Part shown: in pieces, positions 1-13,259 of the stretch | Numbering within the stretch: position 1 is the first letter of the stretch | Layout of the letters: each line of letters starts with the position of its first letter | NCBI RefSeq assembly: GCF_002804245.1 | Contig: NZ_CP024968.1 | Span: forward strand, 62,001-126,000 | DNA length: 64,000 bases | Direction of reading: 5' to 3' | Source of the DNA: Mesoplasma coleopterae | GTDB taxonomy: Bacteria; Bacillota_I; Bacilli_A; Mycoplasmatales; Mycoplasmataceae | The notes under the pieces: model-generated | Seen by the model: the letters and a program-made list of their open reading frames with translations, nothing else | Databases searched by the model: none | What the model was told of the DNA's origin: nothing | Program-made: the position numbers and the translations under genes

Positions 1-997
1 TGAATTTTTAATTCCAGCATATAGAAGAAATGAAATGTTGAATTCATTTGTTAAACCAGAACTTAAAGACTTATCAGTAACTAGAACTTCATTCTCATGA
101 GGAATCCCAATTAAGGAAAATCCAAAACATGTTGCTTATGTTTGACTAGATGCACTTACAAACTATATAACAGCGTTGGGATATTTACAAAATGATGACT
201 CCAATTTTAAAAAATTTTGAGAAGATGAAAATACTGAAATTTTACAATTAGCAGGAAAAGAAATTATTCGCTTTCATTCAATTTATTGACCAATAATTTT
301 GAAATCTTTAGATCTACGTCAACCAACACATTTGTTAGGACACGGATGAATTTTAAGCAAAGACACAAAAATGAGTAAATCATTGGGAAATGTTATTGAC
401 CCAATTGAAATGATAAATAACTATGGGGCTGATGCGCTAAGATTTTATATAGGTTATGAATTGCCCACAGAAAAAGACGGTAACTTTACAGATGAGTTGT
501 TTATTGAGTCATTCAATGCACACTTAGCAAATAACATCGGTAACTTAATATCAAGAACTAACCAGATGATTACAAAATATTTTGATGGTTTTGTAGACAC
601 TACAGATGTTCAGTATGATAAAGAACTAACAGAAAAAGGCATTCAAACAGTTAGTCAATATATTAAAAACATGGATGAATATAAAATTAGTGATGCAATT
701 AGAAATATTTTAGACTTAGGTAACGCATGTAATAAATATATTGAAGAGAAAACACCATGAAATTTAGCAAAAGAAGAAAACTTTTCAGAACTAAAAAATG
801 TTATGGCAACATTACAACGTAATATAACAATCATGACTTATTTACTAAAACCAATTTTAGTTGAAAACTACGAAGATATGATTGAACAAATAGGATTAAA
901 AGATTTTGAGTTATCATTTGAAAAAATAATTAATTGAAATGAAATAGTATTTAAAAAACTAGGAGATAAAAAAATAATTTTCAAAAGAGTGAATTAA
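1..997 (+). CDS. metG: Methionyl-tRNA synthetase, 3' part (5' end outside window)
   Basis: Charges tRNA-Met with methionine in the cytosol. The reading frame is already open at the left edge (first full codon at position 2), so only the last 331 residues or so are seen. The class Ia KMSKS loop lies at 368-382, preceded by a GHGWILSKD-like stretch typical of MetRS. The C-terminal part is the helical anticodon-binding domain and stops without a fused tRNA-binding (Trbp111-like) domain. Several in-frame TGA codons (for example at 98, 143 and 758) must be read as Trp. A terminator follows directly. Confidence 0.95.
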
Positions 998-1020
998 TGA
1001 CTTTAAAAGTCATTTTTTTA
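996..1020 (+). terminator. Rho-independent terminator after metG
   Basis: An 8-bp perfect stem (aatgactt/aagtcatt) with a 3-nt loop is followed by a run of Ts. It begins on the metG stop codon. Confidence 0.85.
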
Positions 1021-1123
1021 TTACTTAAATTAATTCAGCTATTCCCTTTATAGACAATGAGAGTATAATATTAATAGGAATATTTTTTATTTTTTTATGT
1101 TATTTTTGAAAAATTTTCCAAAA

Positions 1124-1139
1124 TTGTAAAAATTTACAA
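1124..1139. promoter_or_regulatory. Palindrome upstream of nox, possible operator
   Basis: A 7-bp perfect inverted repeat, TTGTAAA-AA-TTTACAA, lies 54 bp before the nox start in an otherwise very AT-rich leader. The half-site resembles that of the NADH-sensing repressor Rex (TTGTGAA-N4-TTCACAA), but here the total is 16 rather than 18 bp, so the regulator is unknown. It could also be a transcribed hairpin. Confidence 0.35.
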
Positions 1140-1193
1140 CACATATTGGATATTTATTCCAATTTTAAAAAACTAGTAAGAGGAGTTATAAAT

Positions 1194-2552
1194 ATGAAAG
1201 TTATTGTTTTAGGTACTAATCATGCAGGTACAACTGCTGTTAGAACATTAAAAAGACTTAACCCAGAAATCGAAGTTACTACGTATGATAGAAATGATGT
1301 TATTTCATTTTTAGGATGTGGAATTGCATTATGGGTTAAAGGTGAAGTTAAAGATCCTAATGGATTATTTTATGCAACACCAGAAATTTTAGAATCAGAA
1401 GGAATCAATGTAAAAATGAAACACGAATGAGTTTCAATTGATGCTGACAAAAAAACTGTTTTAATTAAAAATTTAGAAACAGGTGAAACATTTGAAGATA
1501 ACTACGATAAAGTAATCGTAGCAACAGGTACATGACCTTTATTACCACCAATCCCAGGATTAGACTTAAAAGGTGTACAAATTTGTAAAAACTATGACCA
1601 TGCTAAAAAAATACAACAAGCAAATTTAGATGATTCAATCAAAAAAGTTACTGTTGTAGGAGCTGGATATATTGGAGTTGAATTAGTTGATGCATTTGTA
1701 GCACATGGTAAAGAAGTTACATTAGTAGATTTTGCTGACAGAATTATGCCAGTTTACTATGATGCTGAATTTACAAAACATGTTGAAGACAGAATGGAAA
1801 AAGCAGGAGTTAAATTAGCTTTAGGACAAGGTGTTAAAGAATTCAAAGGTGTTGATGGAAAAGTTACTCATGTTGTAACTGACAAAGAAGAAATCGCAAC
1901 TGATTATGTAATATTCTCAGTTGGAGTAGTTGCTCAAACTAAACAATTAGAAGGTGTTGTTGATTTAAATGACAGAAAAGCAATTTTAACAAATGAATAC
2001 TGTCAATCATCAAACCCAGATATTTATGCAATTGGTGACTGTTCAACAGTTTTCAATAAAGCATTAAACATGGAAATGCCAATTCAATTAGCAACAACTG
2101 CAGTTAGAACTGGTATTCTTGCAGCAGCAAATATTGTTAATGGAAATAAATTAGCATCACCAGGTTTCACAGGAGCAAATGGTATTGAAGTATTTGGATT
2201 CAAAATGGCTTCAGCTGGTGTAAGTGAAACAAGTGCTAAAAAAATGGGATTAGATTATGAAGCAATTTTATTATCTGATTCAGATCGTCCAGAATTTATG
2301 TCAACTTATAAAGAAGCTTGAATTAAATTAGTATGAGACAAAAAAACAAGAAAAATTATTGGAGCTCAAGTAGCTAGTGAAAACAACCATACAGAAATTA
2401 TGTACATGCTTTCATTAGGAATTCAAAAAGAATTAACTATTGATGAATTACCATTAGTTGATATTTTCTTCTTACCTCACTTCAATAAACCTTACAACTT
2501 TGTTACATTAGCAGGTTTAGAAGTTTTAGGATTAAACTACTTTAAAAAATAA
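1194..2552 (+). CDS. nox: NADH oxidase (water-forming, CoA-disulfide reductase family)
   Basis: Flavoprotein that oxidises NADH with O2, regenerating NAD for glycolysis and pyruvate dehydrogenase. The product is 452 residues, the usual length. The N-terminal FAD-binding strand starts VIVLGTNHAGT. The redox-active cysteine sits in FLGCGIALW (about residue 42), as expected for the single-Cys Nox/CoADR group. A second dinucleotide fold VVGAGYIGVE and an FAD motif YAIGDC follow, then the dimerisation domain. The ATG at 1194 is preceded by AAGAGGAG; an upstream in-frame ATG at 1146 has no such site. The downstream lplA begins 1 bp after the stop, so the two are probably co-transcribed. Several TGA codons encode Trp. 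Confidence 0.93.
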
Positions 2553-2553
2553 A

Positions 2554-3558
2554 ATGATTAATCTATTTATTTCAAAATCAAATGATCCAGCTTATAACTT
2601 AGCTGTTGAAGAGTATTTAACTTACCAATATTCAACTAATGACCCTATTTTGTATATATGACAAAATAGCAATACAATTGTTGTTGGTAGAAATCAAAAT
2701 ACTTATGCTGAAATTAACATTGCTGAAGCAATGAAAGATGAAGTAAAAATTATAAGAAGAAATACAGGTGGAGGAACAGTTTTCCATGACATGGGAAATG
2801 TTTGTTATTCACTTATTGTCAATAATGACAAAAACTCTCAATCTAACTTTGAAATTGCATTACAACCAATCATTCAATATTTGAGAAGTGAAGGTTTAAA
2901 TGCTAATTTCTCAGGAAGAAATGACATTGAAATTGATGGATATAAAATTTCAGGAAATGCACAATTAAAAAATATGACTAAAATTCTTCAACACGGAACA
3001 TTATTGTTTGATGTTGAATTACCAAGAATTTTAAAATATTTAAATGTAGATCCAGAAAAAATTAAACATCAAAAAGTTAAATCAAAACCAGCTAGAGTTG
3101 CTAATATAAAAGCGATTATGGGTGAAAAAAATAAAGAAATTGAATTAAACGATTTTATAGAAAATGTAATTAATAGCTACACTAAAAATGAAGAAGTTAA
3201 ATGAATAGAATTTACTGAATCAGAAAAAGAAAGCATTAATGAATTGTTCAATGACAAATATTGTTCAAGAGAATGAACATTTGCTAAAAATGAAGATTTT
3301 GAAATTTCAAATAAAAAGTATCTAGAAACAAAAGGATTAATTGAAATAAAAACAAATGTTGATAAAGGTAAAATTACTAACATTAAAATTTATGGTGATT
3401 TTCTTGGTTATACAGGTACAGAAGCACTAGAATTTGCACTAATAAAAACTGATTATGATTATCATGCAGTAAAAAATATTTTAGATAAGTTTTCATTAAA
3501 AGAAATTTTTGGTGATAACTTTGAAGCTGAAGATATTTTAAATTTATTATTCAATTAA
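2554..3558 (+). CDS. lplA: Lipoate-protein ligase A
   Basis: Attaches scavenged lipoate to the lipoyl domains of pyruvate dehydrogenase, encoded just downstream here. The 334-residue product has the LplA core: NTIVVGRNQN near the start, RRNTGGGTVFHD (the lipoate/ATP-binding RRxxGGG motif) and ISGNAQ. A C-terminal accessory domain follows, so it should carry out both activation and transfer. The start lies 1 bp after the nox stop; pdhA begins 14 bp further on. The position between nox and pdhABCD ties lipoylation to the complex it serves. Confidence 0.93.
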
Positions 3559-3572
3559 GAAAGGAAAAATAT

Positions 3573-4685
3573 ATGAAATATATCGGAAAATTTGATCCGC
3601 AAAAAGATGAAGTTGTTCGCGTAATGGATAAAGATGGTAAAATCATCAATCCTAAATTAGCACCATCTATTTCAGATGAAGAATTAATTAAAGCGTATTC
3701 AATTATGAATCTTTCAAGAAGACAAGATGACTACCAAAATAAAATGCAAAGACAAGGAAGATTATTATCTTTCTTAAGTTCAACAGGACAAGAAGCTTGT
3801 GAGGTTGCATATACAATGGTAATAGATCCAAAAAATGATTTTTTTGTTTCAGGATATAGAAACAATGCAGCATGATTAACAATGGGTCAAACTGTTAGAA
3901 ACATAATGTTATACTGAGCAGGAAATGAAGCTGGAGCAAAAGCACCAGAAGGTGTTAATTCATTACCACCAAACATTATCATTGGTTCACAATACTCTCA
4001 AGCAACAGGTATTGCTTTTGCAGAAAAATACCAAGGTAAAAAAGGTGTTGCAGTTACTACAACTGGAGACGGTGGAATGAGTGAAGGAGAAACTTATGAA
4101 GCTATGAACTTTGCTAAGCTACATGAATTACCAGTTGTGTTCGTTTGTGAAAACAATAAGTGAGCTATTTCAACCCCAACTGTTGAACAAACAAAATCAT
4201 TAAATATTGCAGTTAAAGCAATTGCAACAGGAATGCCATCAATTAAAGTTGATGGAAATGACTTTTTAGCAAGTTATGCAGTTGCAAAAGAAGCTGTTGA
4301 ATTTGCAAGAAGCGGAAATGGTCCAGTATTAATTGAATTTGATACATATAGACTTGGAGCCCACTCTTCATCAGATGCACCAGATGTATATCGTCCAAAA
4401 GGTGAATTTGAAGATAGAGTTCCTTATGAACCATTAATAAGATTAAAAGCTTATATGATAGCAAAAGGAATTTGAAGTGAAGAAAAACAAACAGCTTTAA
4501 ATGAAGAACAAGACAAACATATTGCAGCTGAATTTGCTTGAGTAGAACAAAATAAAAACTACCCAATCGAAGATATTTTCAACTACCAATATGCAGAATT
4601 AACAGAAGATTTAAAAGATCAATTAGCAGAAGCAAAAGAATTCTTTGCTAAATATCCAGAAACTAAAGACGGAGGACACCACTAA
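3573..4685 (+). CDS. pdhA: Pyruvate dehydrogenase E1 component, alpha subunit
   Basis: TPP-dependent decarboxylation of pyruvate, with PdhB. The 370-residue product contains the TPP/Mg motif GDGGMSEGETYEAMNF and then ENNKWAIS, as in branched E1-alpha subunits. It starts at ATG 3573 after AGAAAGGA. The last A of its TAA stop is the first base of the pdhB ATG, a 1-nt overlap suggesting translational coupling. Confidence 0.96.
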
Positions 4686-5674
4686 TGGCAGTTATTAATA
4701 ATATTAAAGCAGTTACTGAAGCACTTGATGTTGCAATGGACCGTGATAAAAACGTTATTGTTTTTGGTGAAGACGTTGGTTTAGAAGGTGGAGTTTTCAG
4801 AGCTACTCAAGGACTACAACAAAAATATGGAATTGAAAGAAGTTTTAATGCTCCAATTTCAGAAGCAATGTTTGCAGGTGTTGGATTAGGAATGGCAATG
4901 AATGGTATGAAACCTGTTGTTGAATTACAATTCCAAGGATTAGGATTACCAGCATTACAAAACGTTATTGCTAATATTTCACGTATGAGAAATAGAAGTC
5001 GTGGTAAATGAACAGCACCTATGGTTATTAGAATGCCAATGGGTGGAGGTATTAGAGCCTTAGAGCACCACTCAGAAGCTTTAGAAGCTATCTTTGCTCA
5101 TATTCCAGGTATTAAAACAGTTATGCCTTCAACACCATATGACACAAAGGGTTTATTACTAGCAGCAATTGAATCACCAGATCCAGTTATTGTTTTAGAA
5201 CCAACTAAGTTATACCGTGCATTTAAACAAGAAGTACCAGATGGATACTATACAGTTCCAATTGGTGAAGGTTATAAAATTCAAGAAGGAAATGATTTAA
5301 CAATCGTTACTTATGGAGCACAAACAGTTGACTGTATGAAAGCTGTTGAAATGATTAAATCAACTCACCCAACAGCCTCAATTGAATTAATTGACTTACG
5401 TTCAATTCAACCATGAGATAAAAAAATGGTTATTGAATCAGTTAAAAAAACAGGAAGATTATTAGTTGTTAGTGAAGCAGTTAGATCATTTGGTGTACCT
5501 GCAGAAATTATTGCAACAGTTAATGAAAATTGTTTTGACTCATTAAAAGCACCTTTAGCAAGATGTACTGGATATGATGTTGTTATTCCTTATGACAGAG
5601 GGGAAGGATTCCACCAAGTGAACCCACAGAAAGTTGTAGAAGCAATTAAAAAAGTGCTTGACTACAAATTTTAG
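4685..5674 (+). CDS. pdhB: Pyruvate dehydrogenase E1 component, beta subunit
   Basis: Partner of PdhA in the E1 heterotetramer. The 329-residue length is normal. Diagnostic stretches are FGEDVGLEGGVFRAT, RMPMGGGIRALEHHSEA and the C-terminal transketolase domain (IELIDLRSIQPW, TGRLLVVSEA). The SD lies inside the end of pdhA (GGAGGACACC). TGA encodes Trp twice. Confidence 0.96.
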
Positions 5675-5694
5675 TAGAGAGGAATTAGAATAAT

Positions 5695-5928
5695 ATGTTT
5701 AAAGTAAAATTTGCTGATATTGGAGAAGGGCTTACTGAAGGAAAAGTAGCAGAAGTTCTTGTTAAAATGGGGCAAGAAATAAAAGAAGGAGATGCTTTAT
5801 TTTTTGTTGAAACAGATAAAGTTAACTCTGAAATTCCAGCACCTGTTGGTGGAAAGATTGCAAACATTTTAATTTCTGAAGGACAAGAAATTAAAGTTGG
5901 TGATGTAGTTATTGAAATTGATGATGGA
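5695..5928 (+). repeat. Lipoyl-domain coding repeat (second copy at 6979-7212)
   Basis: The first 234 nt of pdhC and of pdhD differ at only three positions, two of them in one Met/Leu codon. The linkers that follow still encode similar residues ([14 protein letters not shown]) but with diverged codons. The sharp fall in identity just after the domain points to recent gene conversion or strong homogenisation of the domain DNA, not just protein-level constraint. Confidence 0.9.
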
Positions 5929-6963
5929 TCTGGAGCAGCTGAAGCAACACCTGTTGCTGAAGTTAAAACAAAAAATGAACCAATTGAAGAAAATGCTTCA
6001 GTTGTTGGTTCAACACCAGTTTCAAATGATGTTATTGCTTCAAGAGCAACAACAAATACTACTGCAGAAGTTTCAAATAGTGGAGTTAAAGCAACACCAT
6101 TAGCAAGAAAAATTGCAGCTGATAAAAAAATTGATTTATCAACAATTAAAGGAACAGGTCCACATGGAAGAATTTTAGTTTCAGACTTAGATTCAGCACC
6201 AGTTGCTGCTTCAAATGCAAGTACTGCTTCTAAAACAGCTATGAAATCTGTTGAAATTGATGCACCATTATCATGAGATTCAATTCCAATGAACGGAATA
6301 AGAAAAGCTACTGTTAAGGCAATGGTTAAATCTCATTCAGAAAATGCAGCATTTACAGGAATGAAAAATATTAATATTACTCCAACATATGAAATGCGCG
6401 CAATGTTAAAAGATGGATGTGAATCAAAAGGAATTAAATTGACTTATTTAGCATTCATTGTTAAAGCCGCTGCTAAAGTATTAGAGGAAATGCCAAATAT
6501 TAATGTTCGTATAGATGCAGAAAATAATGCAATCTTACAAGTACACAATATCAATATAGGTATTGCAGTTGATACTGAAAAAGGATTAATGGTTCCTGTT
6601 ATTAAAGGAGCTAACCACTTATCAGTATTTGAAATTGCTAACAAAATTGGTGAATTAGCTAAAAAAGCTAGAGACGGTAAATTAGCTATGACTGAAATGA
6701 AAGATGCAACTTTTACAGTTTCAAACTTTGGGTCAGTTGGTTTAGATTACGCAACACCAATTATTAATTCACCTGAATCAGCTATTTTAGGAGTAGGTAC
6801 AATGACAAAAACACCTATCTTTGTAAAAGATGAAATTAAAGCAGGTTGAATCATGCCATTCTCAATGACATGTGATCATAGAATTATTGACGGTGGAGAT
6901 GCCGGAAGATTCTTAATGAAAATAGAAAATTATTTAAGTAATCCAGCATTACTATTAATGTAA
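5695..6963 (+). CDS. pdhC: Dihydrolipoamide acetyltransferase (PDH E2)
   Basis: Core of the pyruvate dehydrogenase complex; transfers the acetyl group from the lipoyl arm to CoA. The 422 residues hold one lipoyl domain (about 1-77, lipoyl Lys42 in ETDKV), an Ala/Thr-rich linker, an E1/E3-binding domain (TPLARKIAADKKIDL to GRILVSDL, about 135-170) and the catalytic domain ending with the active-site motif DHRIIDGGDAGRF. The SD AGAGGAATTAG precedes ATG 5695. The lipoyl-domain DNA is almost identical to the start of pdhD (see the repeat entry). Confidence 0.96.
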
Positions 6964-8787
<1,824 letters not shown>

Positions 8788-8788
8788 T

Positions 8789-9757
8789 ATGTATTCAGTA
8801 GAACAAATAAAAAAAATTCTAGTAAATTCAGATCATAAAAAAACTATTGTATTACCTGAAGGTGAAGAACCTAAAATTCAAGAAGTAGCTAATACACTTG
8901 TTAAAGAAAATATTTCAAAAGTTATTATGCTTTTTCAAAAAACTGAATCAATTCCAACAACTTTAGATTCAAAAATTGAAGTTATTGCAATTGATGAATT
9001 GGATAAAGAACCTTTAATCCAAAAATTTATGGATTTAAGAAAAGACAAAACTAATTTTGAACAAGCCACAAAATTAATGGGGCAAGCAAACTATATTGGT
9101 GCAATGTTAGTTAAAATGGAAAAAGCTGATTGTATGCTATGTGGTATTACATATACAACAGCTGATACTATTAGGCCAGCATTGCAAATCATAAAAACTT
9201 CACCAAATGTTGCTTTAGCAGCTAGTGTGTTTATTATGAACAAAGGTGAAGAAAATTACTTCTTTACAGATTGTGCATTAAATTTAAAACCCACAAGTCA
9301 ACAATTGGCTGACATATCAAAAATGACAGCAAAATTTGCTCAATCATTTGATGTTAAAAATCCTGAAGTTGCTTTATTAAGTTACTCAACAGCAGGATCA
9401 GGGGCTGGTGAAGACGTAGTTCGTGTTAAAGAAGCTGTTGAATTATTAGACTCTCAAACAGTTGATTTTAATTATGCTGGAGAAATTCAGTTTGATGCGG
9501 CTTGAGATAAAGAAATAAGAGATAAAAAATTTAAAGATTGTAAATTAACTAAACAAACACCTGACGTGTTTGTGTTCCCTGACATTAACGCAGGAAATAT
9601 AGGTTACAAAATTGCTCAAAGAATGGGTGGCTACGAAGCTATCGGTCCATTCATCCTTGGATTCAATAAGCCAGTTAATGATTTAAGTCGTGGAGCTACA
9701 TTAACAGATATTATGAATACAGCTATTATTACAATTTATCAAGCATTGGAGGCGTAA
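8789..9757 (+). CDS. pta: Phosphate acetyltransferase
   Basis: Converts acetyl-CoA and phosphate to acetyl phosphate, the step between PDH and acetate kinase. The 322-residue length matches the short class I Pta. Recognisable stretches are IVLPEGEEPKIQE near the N terminus, LLSYSTAGSGAG and, after an in-frame TGA (Trp), VFPDINAGNIGYKIAQR and GPFILGFNKPVNDLSRGAT. The start is 1 bp after pdhD; ackA follows after a 2-bp gap, so pdhABCD-pta-ackA is probably one transcript. Confidence 0.96.
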
Positions 9758-9759
9758 TT

Positions 9760-10950
9760 ATGATTTTAGTAGTTAATGCAGGAAGCAGTTCAATTAAATT
9801 TAGATTATTTAATGATTTAGATAAAAACAATCCAATTGATATTCTTGATGGTTTAGCAGAAAGAATAACTGTTGATGGTGCAGTTTCATTTAAATATGAA
9901 GGCAAAAAATATGAATATAATGTTGAATTACCAAATCATGAAGTAGCAATTAAGTTTATTTTAGATAAATTAATTGAATTAAATATTATCAGCAATGTAG
10001 ATGATATAAATGCTGTAGGTTTTAGAGTTGTTCATGGTGGAACAATAAGTAAATCTTCAATTATAGATCAAAAAGTTTTTGACACAATTAAAGATGCAGT
10101 TAAATTAGCACCATTGCATAATCCAGGGGCTATAACAGCCATTGAGGCCATTGAAAAAGTTATGCCTAAGGCTAAATTGGTTGCATGTTTTGATACAGCA
10201 TATCATCAAACTTTAGCTGAAGAACAATATCTATATGCTGTTCCATATTCTTGATATAAAGAACATGGTGTAAGAAAATATGGTTTTCATGGAATTAGTT
10301 ATCAATACATTGCAGAAAAAATGTCAGAAGTTTTAAACAAACCTAAAGATAAACTTAACCTTATCGTTTGCCATTTGGGAAACGGTGCAAGTATAACATG
10401 TATTAAAAACGGTAAATCATTTGATACAACAATGGGATTAACTCCTCTCGCTGGTGTAATGATGGGTACAAGAAGTGGTGATATTGATCCATCAATTATT
10501 GAATACATGTGTAAAGAATTAAAAACAGACGTTTCAAAAATAACAAATATATTAAATAAAGAATCAGGTCTATTAGGTTTAAGTGGTAAATCAAGCGATA
10601 TGCGTGATGTAACTGGTGGATATTTTAAAGGTGATGAAGATTACAAACGAGCACTTAATAAATATACTCAAGTTGCAGCTGATTACATTATCAGATTTGC
10701 TAACTTATTAGGGCGCGACATTGATGGAATTGTATTTACAGCCGGTGTTGGTGAAAATTCAATCCACACAAGACAATTTATCTTAGAAAAATTGCCTTTA
10801 TTAGATATTAAAATTGATACTGCAAAAAATGATGAAAGCTATGGAGATTATAAATACATCTCATCAGCTGATTCAAAAATTAAAGTATTAGCAGTTAGAA
10901 CTAATGAAGAGTTAATGATTTGTAAAGACACAATTAACTTAACTAAATAA
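9760..10950 (+). CDS. ackA: Acetate kinase
   Basis: Makes ATP and acetate from acetyl phosphate and ADP, the substrate-level phosphorylation that ends this pathway. The 396-residue product shows the acetokinase signatures VNAGSSSIKF at the N terminus, GFRVVHGG, KYGFHGISYQYI and HLGNGASIT. SD GGAGGCG lies in the end of pta. A strong terminator abuts the stop. Confidence 0.97.
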
Positions 10951-10984
10951 GATAAAAAAATAGCCTAAAGGTTATTTTTTTATC
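10951..10984 (+). terminator. Terminator of the pdh-pta-ackA operon
   Basis: A 15-bp stem (gataaaaaaatagcc with ggttatttttttatc, one G-U pair) around a TAAA loop starts right after the ackA stop. Confidence 0.9.
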
Positions 10985-11021
10985 TTTTAAATTATAATTA
11001 TTAATAATGAAGAGGTAAATA

Positions 11022-11822
11022 ATGAAAAAAGTATTATTTATAGGTTTAGGACATATGGGCTCAGCACTTGTCAAAGGAATATTAAAAAACCCTAATAATG
11101 GAATAGAAGTTTTTGGTTATGACGTTATAAAAGAAGTTCAAGAAAAAGCCTTAAAAAATATTAAGGGCTTAAACTTTTTGAATGATATTAGTGATATTGA
11201 AACTAAAGACATTGACTTTATTGTAATCGGGACTAGACCAATTGATGTAGAGCCACTATGTAAAAAAATTGATGAATTGAATATTAATGGTAAAACAATA
11301 ATTTGTATGGCAAATGCAGTAACAATTGATACAGTTCAAAATTGCTTTAAGCAAAATGAAAATGTATCAGTTATTAGAATGATGCCAAATATGAATGCAT
11401 GTATACAAAAATCAGTAACAGCTTTAGCTACAAAAAATGCGTCCGATGAAAAAATGAATTTTGTTAGAAAAATGTTTGAACTTTGTGGAATTGTTGAAAA
11501 CGTTAGTGAAGACAAATTTGGAACATTAACAGCTATTTCAGGTTGCTCACCATCTTATATAATTTCTTTTTATAAAGCAATGACTGATTATGCAATTGCT
11601 AATGGTTTTGAAAAAGAACAAGCATTTAGAATAATTGAAGAAGCTATAATTGGTAGTGTAATCAATGCTTCAAAATCCGAAGTAACATTAAGAACTATGG
11701 TAGATCAGATTTGTGTACCAAACGGTTCAACAATTGAGGGACAAAAAGTTCTAGATAATAAAGGTTTTGAAAATATAATTAAAGAAGCATTAACAGAAGC
11801 ATGTAAAAAAGCTGTTTCCTAA
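11022..11822 (+). CDS. proC: Pyrroline-5-carboxylate reductase
   Basis: NAD(P)H-dependent reduction of pyrroline-5-carboxylate to proline. The 266 residues begin with a Rossmann motif GLGHMGSALVKG and contain the C-terminal helical region ending VCVPNGSTIEGQK, close to the ProC signature (typically a P-G-S/G-T pattern). No proA or proB lies in the window, so its P5C may come from elsewhere. SD GAAGAGGT precedes ATG 11022. It has its own short upstream region after the ackA terminator. A weaker annotation would be a generic P5CR-family reductase. Confidence 0.85.
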   Translation: MKKVLFIGLGHMGSALVKGILKNPNNGIEVFGYDVIKEVQEKALKNIKGLNFLNDISDIETKDIDFIVIGTRPIDVEPLCKKIDELNINGKTIICMANAVTIDTVQNCFKQNENVSVIRMMPNMNACIQKSVTALATKNASDEKMNFVRKMFELCGIVENVSEDKFGTLTAISGCSPSYIISFYKAMTDYAIANGFEKEQAFRIIEEAIIGSVINASKSEVTLRTMVDQICVPNGSTIEGQKVLDNKGFENIIKEALTEACKKAVS

Positions 11823-11858
11823 AATATTTCAGTCTATTTTAAAATACTTTTTTATTAC

Positions 11859-12425
11859 TTATAAATTTTTAATTTTTTTAGCAGGTACACCTGCATATAT
11901 TGAATTTTCTTCTGCATTCTTTGTCAAAATTGCTCCAGCTGCAATAATAGTATTTTCACCAATTGTAACTCCTGGAAGAATTGTAACTCCAGAACCAATC
12001 CAAGCATTTTTTCCAATAACAACTCTTTGTGGATAAATAATATGTCTTTCATTAGGCTTGATACCGTGGTTTAACGTTGCAATATTTACATTCATTCCGA
12101 TTAAAGCTCCATCATGAATTTCAATGCCCCCTCGATCTTGAAAGTTACAATTTTTATTAATAAAAACATTCTTCCCGATTTGAATATTTTTTCCATAATC
12201 TGTATAAAAGGGTAGAAAACATCTAAAGCTTTCATCAAGTTTTTGATCAGTTAAGATTTCAAATTGTTTTAAAATCTTTGCTTTATCAGAAAGTTGATTT
12301 AATTTAACTAACTGTGATTGTGATTCTATGGCCATTTCATCCATTCATCTCGCTATCTCTGGTTTTTTCATATTAATTGGCTCATTATTGGTTCTTGTAA
12401 AATTTATATATTCTTTTCTATTCAT
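11859..12425 (-). CDS. Maltose/galactoside O-acetyltransferase-like hexapeptide protein
   Basis: 188-residue left-handed beta-helix acetyltransferase (LacA/Maa/NodL group), expected to use acetyl-CoA. The N-terminal mac domain (EIARWMDEMA, residues 24 onward) is followed by hexapeptide repeats: IGKNVFINKNC, IGMNVNIATLNHG with the catalytic-type His, VIGKNAWIGSGVTILPGVTIG and the end GVPAKKIKNL. The start at 12425 is reached only by reading an in-frame TGA as Trp and has the SD AGAGGTG. The acceptor is unknown; a sugar is likely. Confidence 0.85.
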
Positions 12426-12474
12426 TAATTCTTTGCACCTCTATATATAAAAATTAAAGCACAAAATATTCTAA

Positions 12475-12521
12475 AAAGATAAAAATCTACTTTCTATTAA
12501 GAAAAGTAGATTTTTATCTTT
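12475..12521 (-). terminator. Terminator downstream of the first azoreductase gene
   Basis: A 19-bp perfect inverted repeat (arms 12475-12493 and 12503-12521) with a 9-nt loop. On the minus strand it is followed by a short T run. It separates the azoreductase gene from the acetyltransferase gene. Confidence 0.9.
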
Positions 12522-12573
12522 GACTTAGCAATTTGTTTATAATAATTTGTAATTTATTTTTTGTTTTTAAAAT

Positions 12574-13173
12574 TTAAAACTCTTTAGCTGCCTCAATTAA
12601 TTTCGGAATAATTAACGAAACAATTTCTTTTGGAGATTGTGTACTTAATGGTTCAACTTTAACTCCTGCCAATAAAATTGGTTCAGCAACTGTTGCACCC
12701 ATAAATTCTCACGTACCTTTTAAGTAAGCAACATGATCGCCTCATGGGTATCAGCCTTTTGGTGCACCTTGAGTCGCAAGAATTTGAACTTTTAATTTAT
12801 CTAACAAACCAATGCTTGCACCTTTTGTTGCATACTTATAAGAAAAAGTTTGGTTTGCTAAAGCGATATGATCAATGTAGTTTTTTAACATTCCAGAAAC
12901 ATGGAAATTATACATTGGTGCGATAACTAATAATTTATCAACTTCTTTTAATTGGTTGATGTATTTCATTCCTTCTTCTTCATTTCAATATGATGAAAAT
13001 GTTTCGGTTGTTAAAACGTTTGTTCCAACAATAGATTTATTTAAATCTAATTCAATAATTTCATCGCTTGGATTATTTTTTTTATATTCTTCTAAAAATA
13101 TTTTTGCCATTTCATGTGAATTTGATTTTTCACTTGGGATAACAGAACCGTTTATAACTAATAATTTGCTCAT
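12574..13173 (-). CDS. FMN-dependent NADH:quinone oxidoreductase / azoreductase (copy 1)
   Basis: Flavodoxin-fold enzyme of the AzoR family (older name AcpD), which reduces quinones and azo compounds by two electrons. The 199-residue product begins [15 protein letters not shown], an FMN phosphate loop, and has the FMN-ring motif [19 protein letters not shown], as in AzoR. Three TGA codons are Trp. Start at 13173 with SD AAAGGAGAA. A paralogue of the same length lies at 15906-16505. Confidence 0.88.
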
Positions 13174-13259
13174 AAAAATATTCTCCTTTTTTATTATTTT
13201 AATTATATCACTAAAAGTTTATAATCAATATTATGAAAACTACTGAGAGGGAAATAAGA

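Noticed and set aside
12744-12926. 60-aa plus-strand frame opposite azoreductase copy 1
   Set aside because: Antisense shadow; the minus strand encodes a complete AzoR-family protein once TGA is read as Trp.
13233-13259. TPP-riboswitch-like CTGAGA before tatD copy 1
   Set aside because: Only the hexamer CTGAGA is present; the rest of the motif is missing and the leader is far too short.
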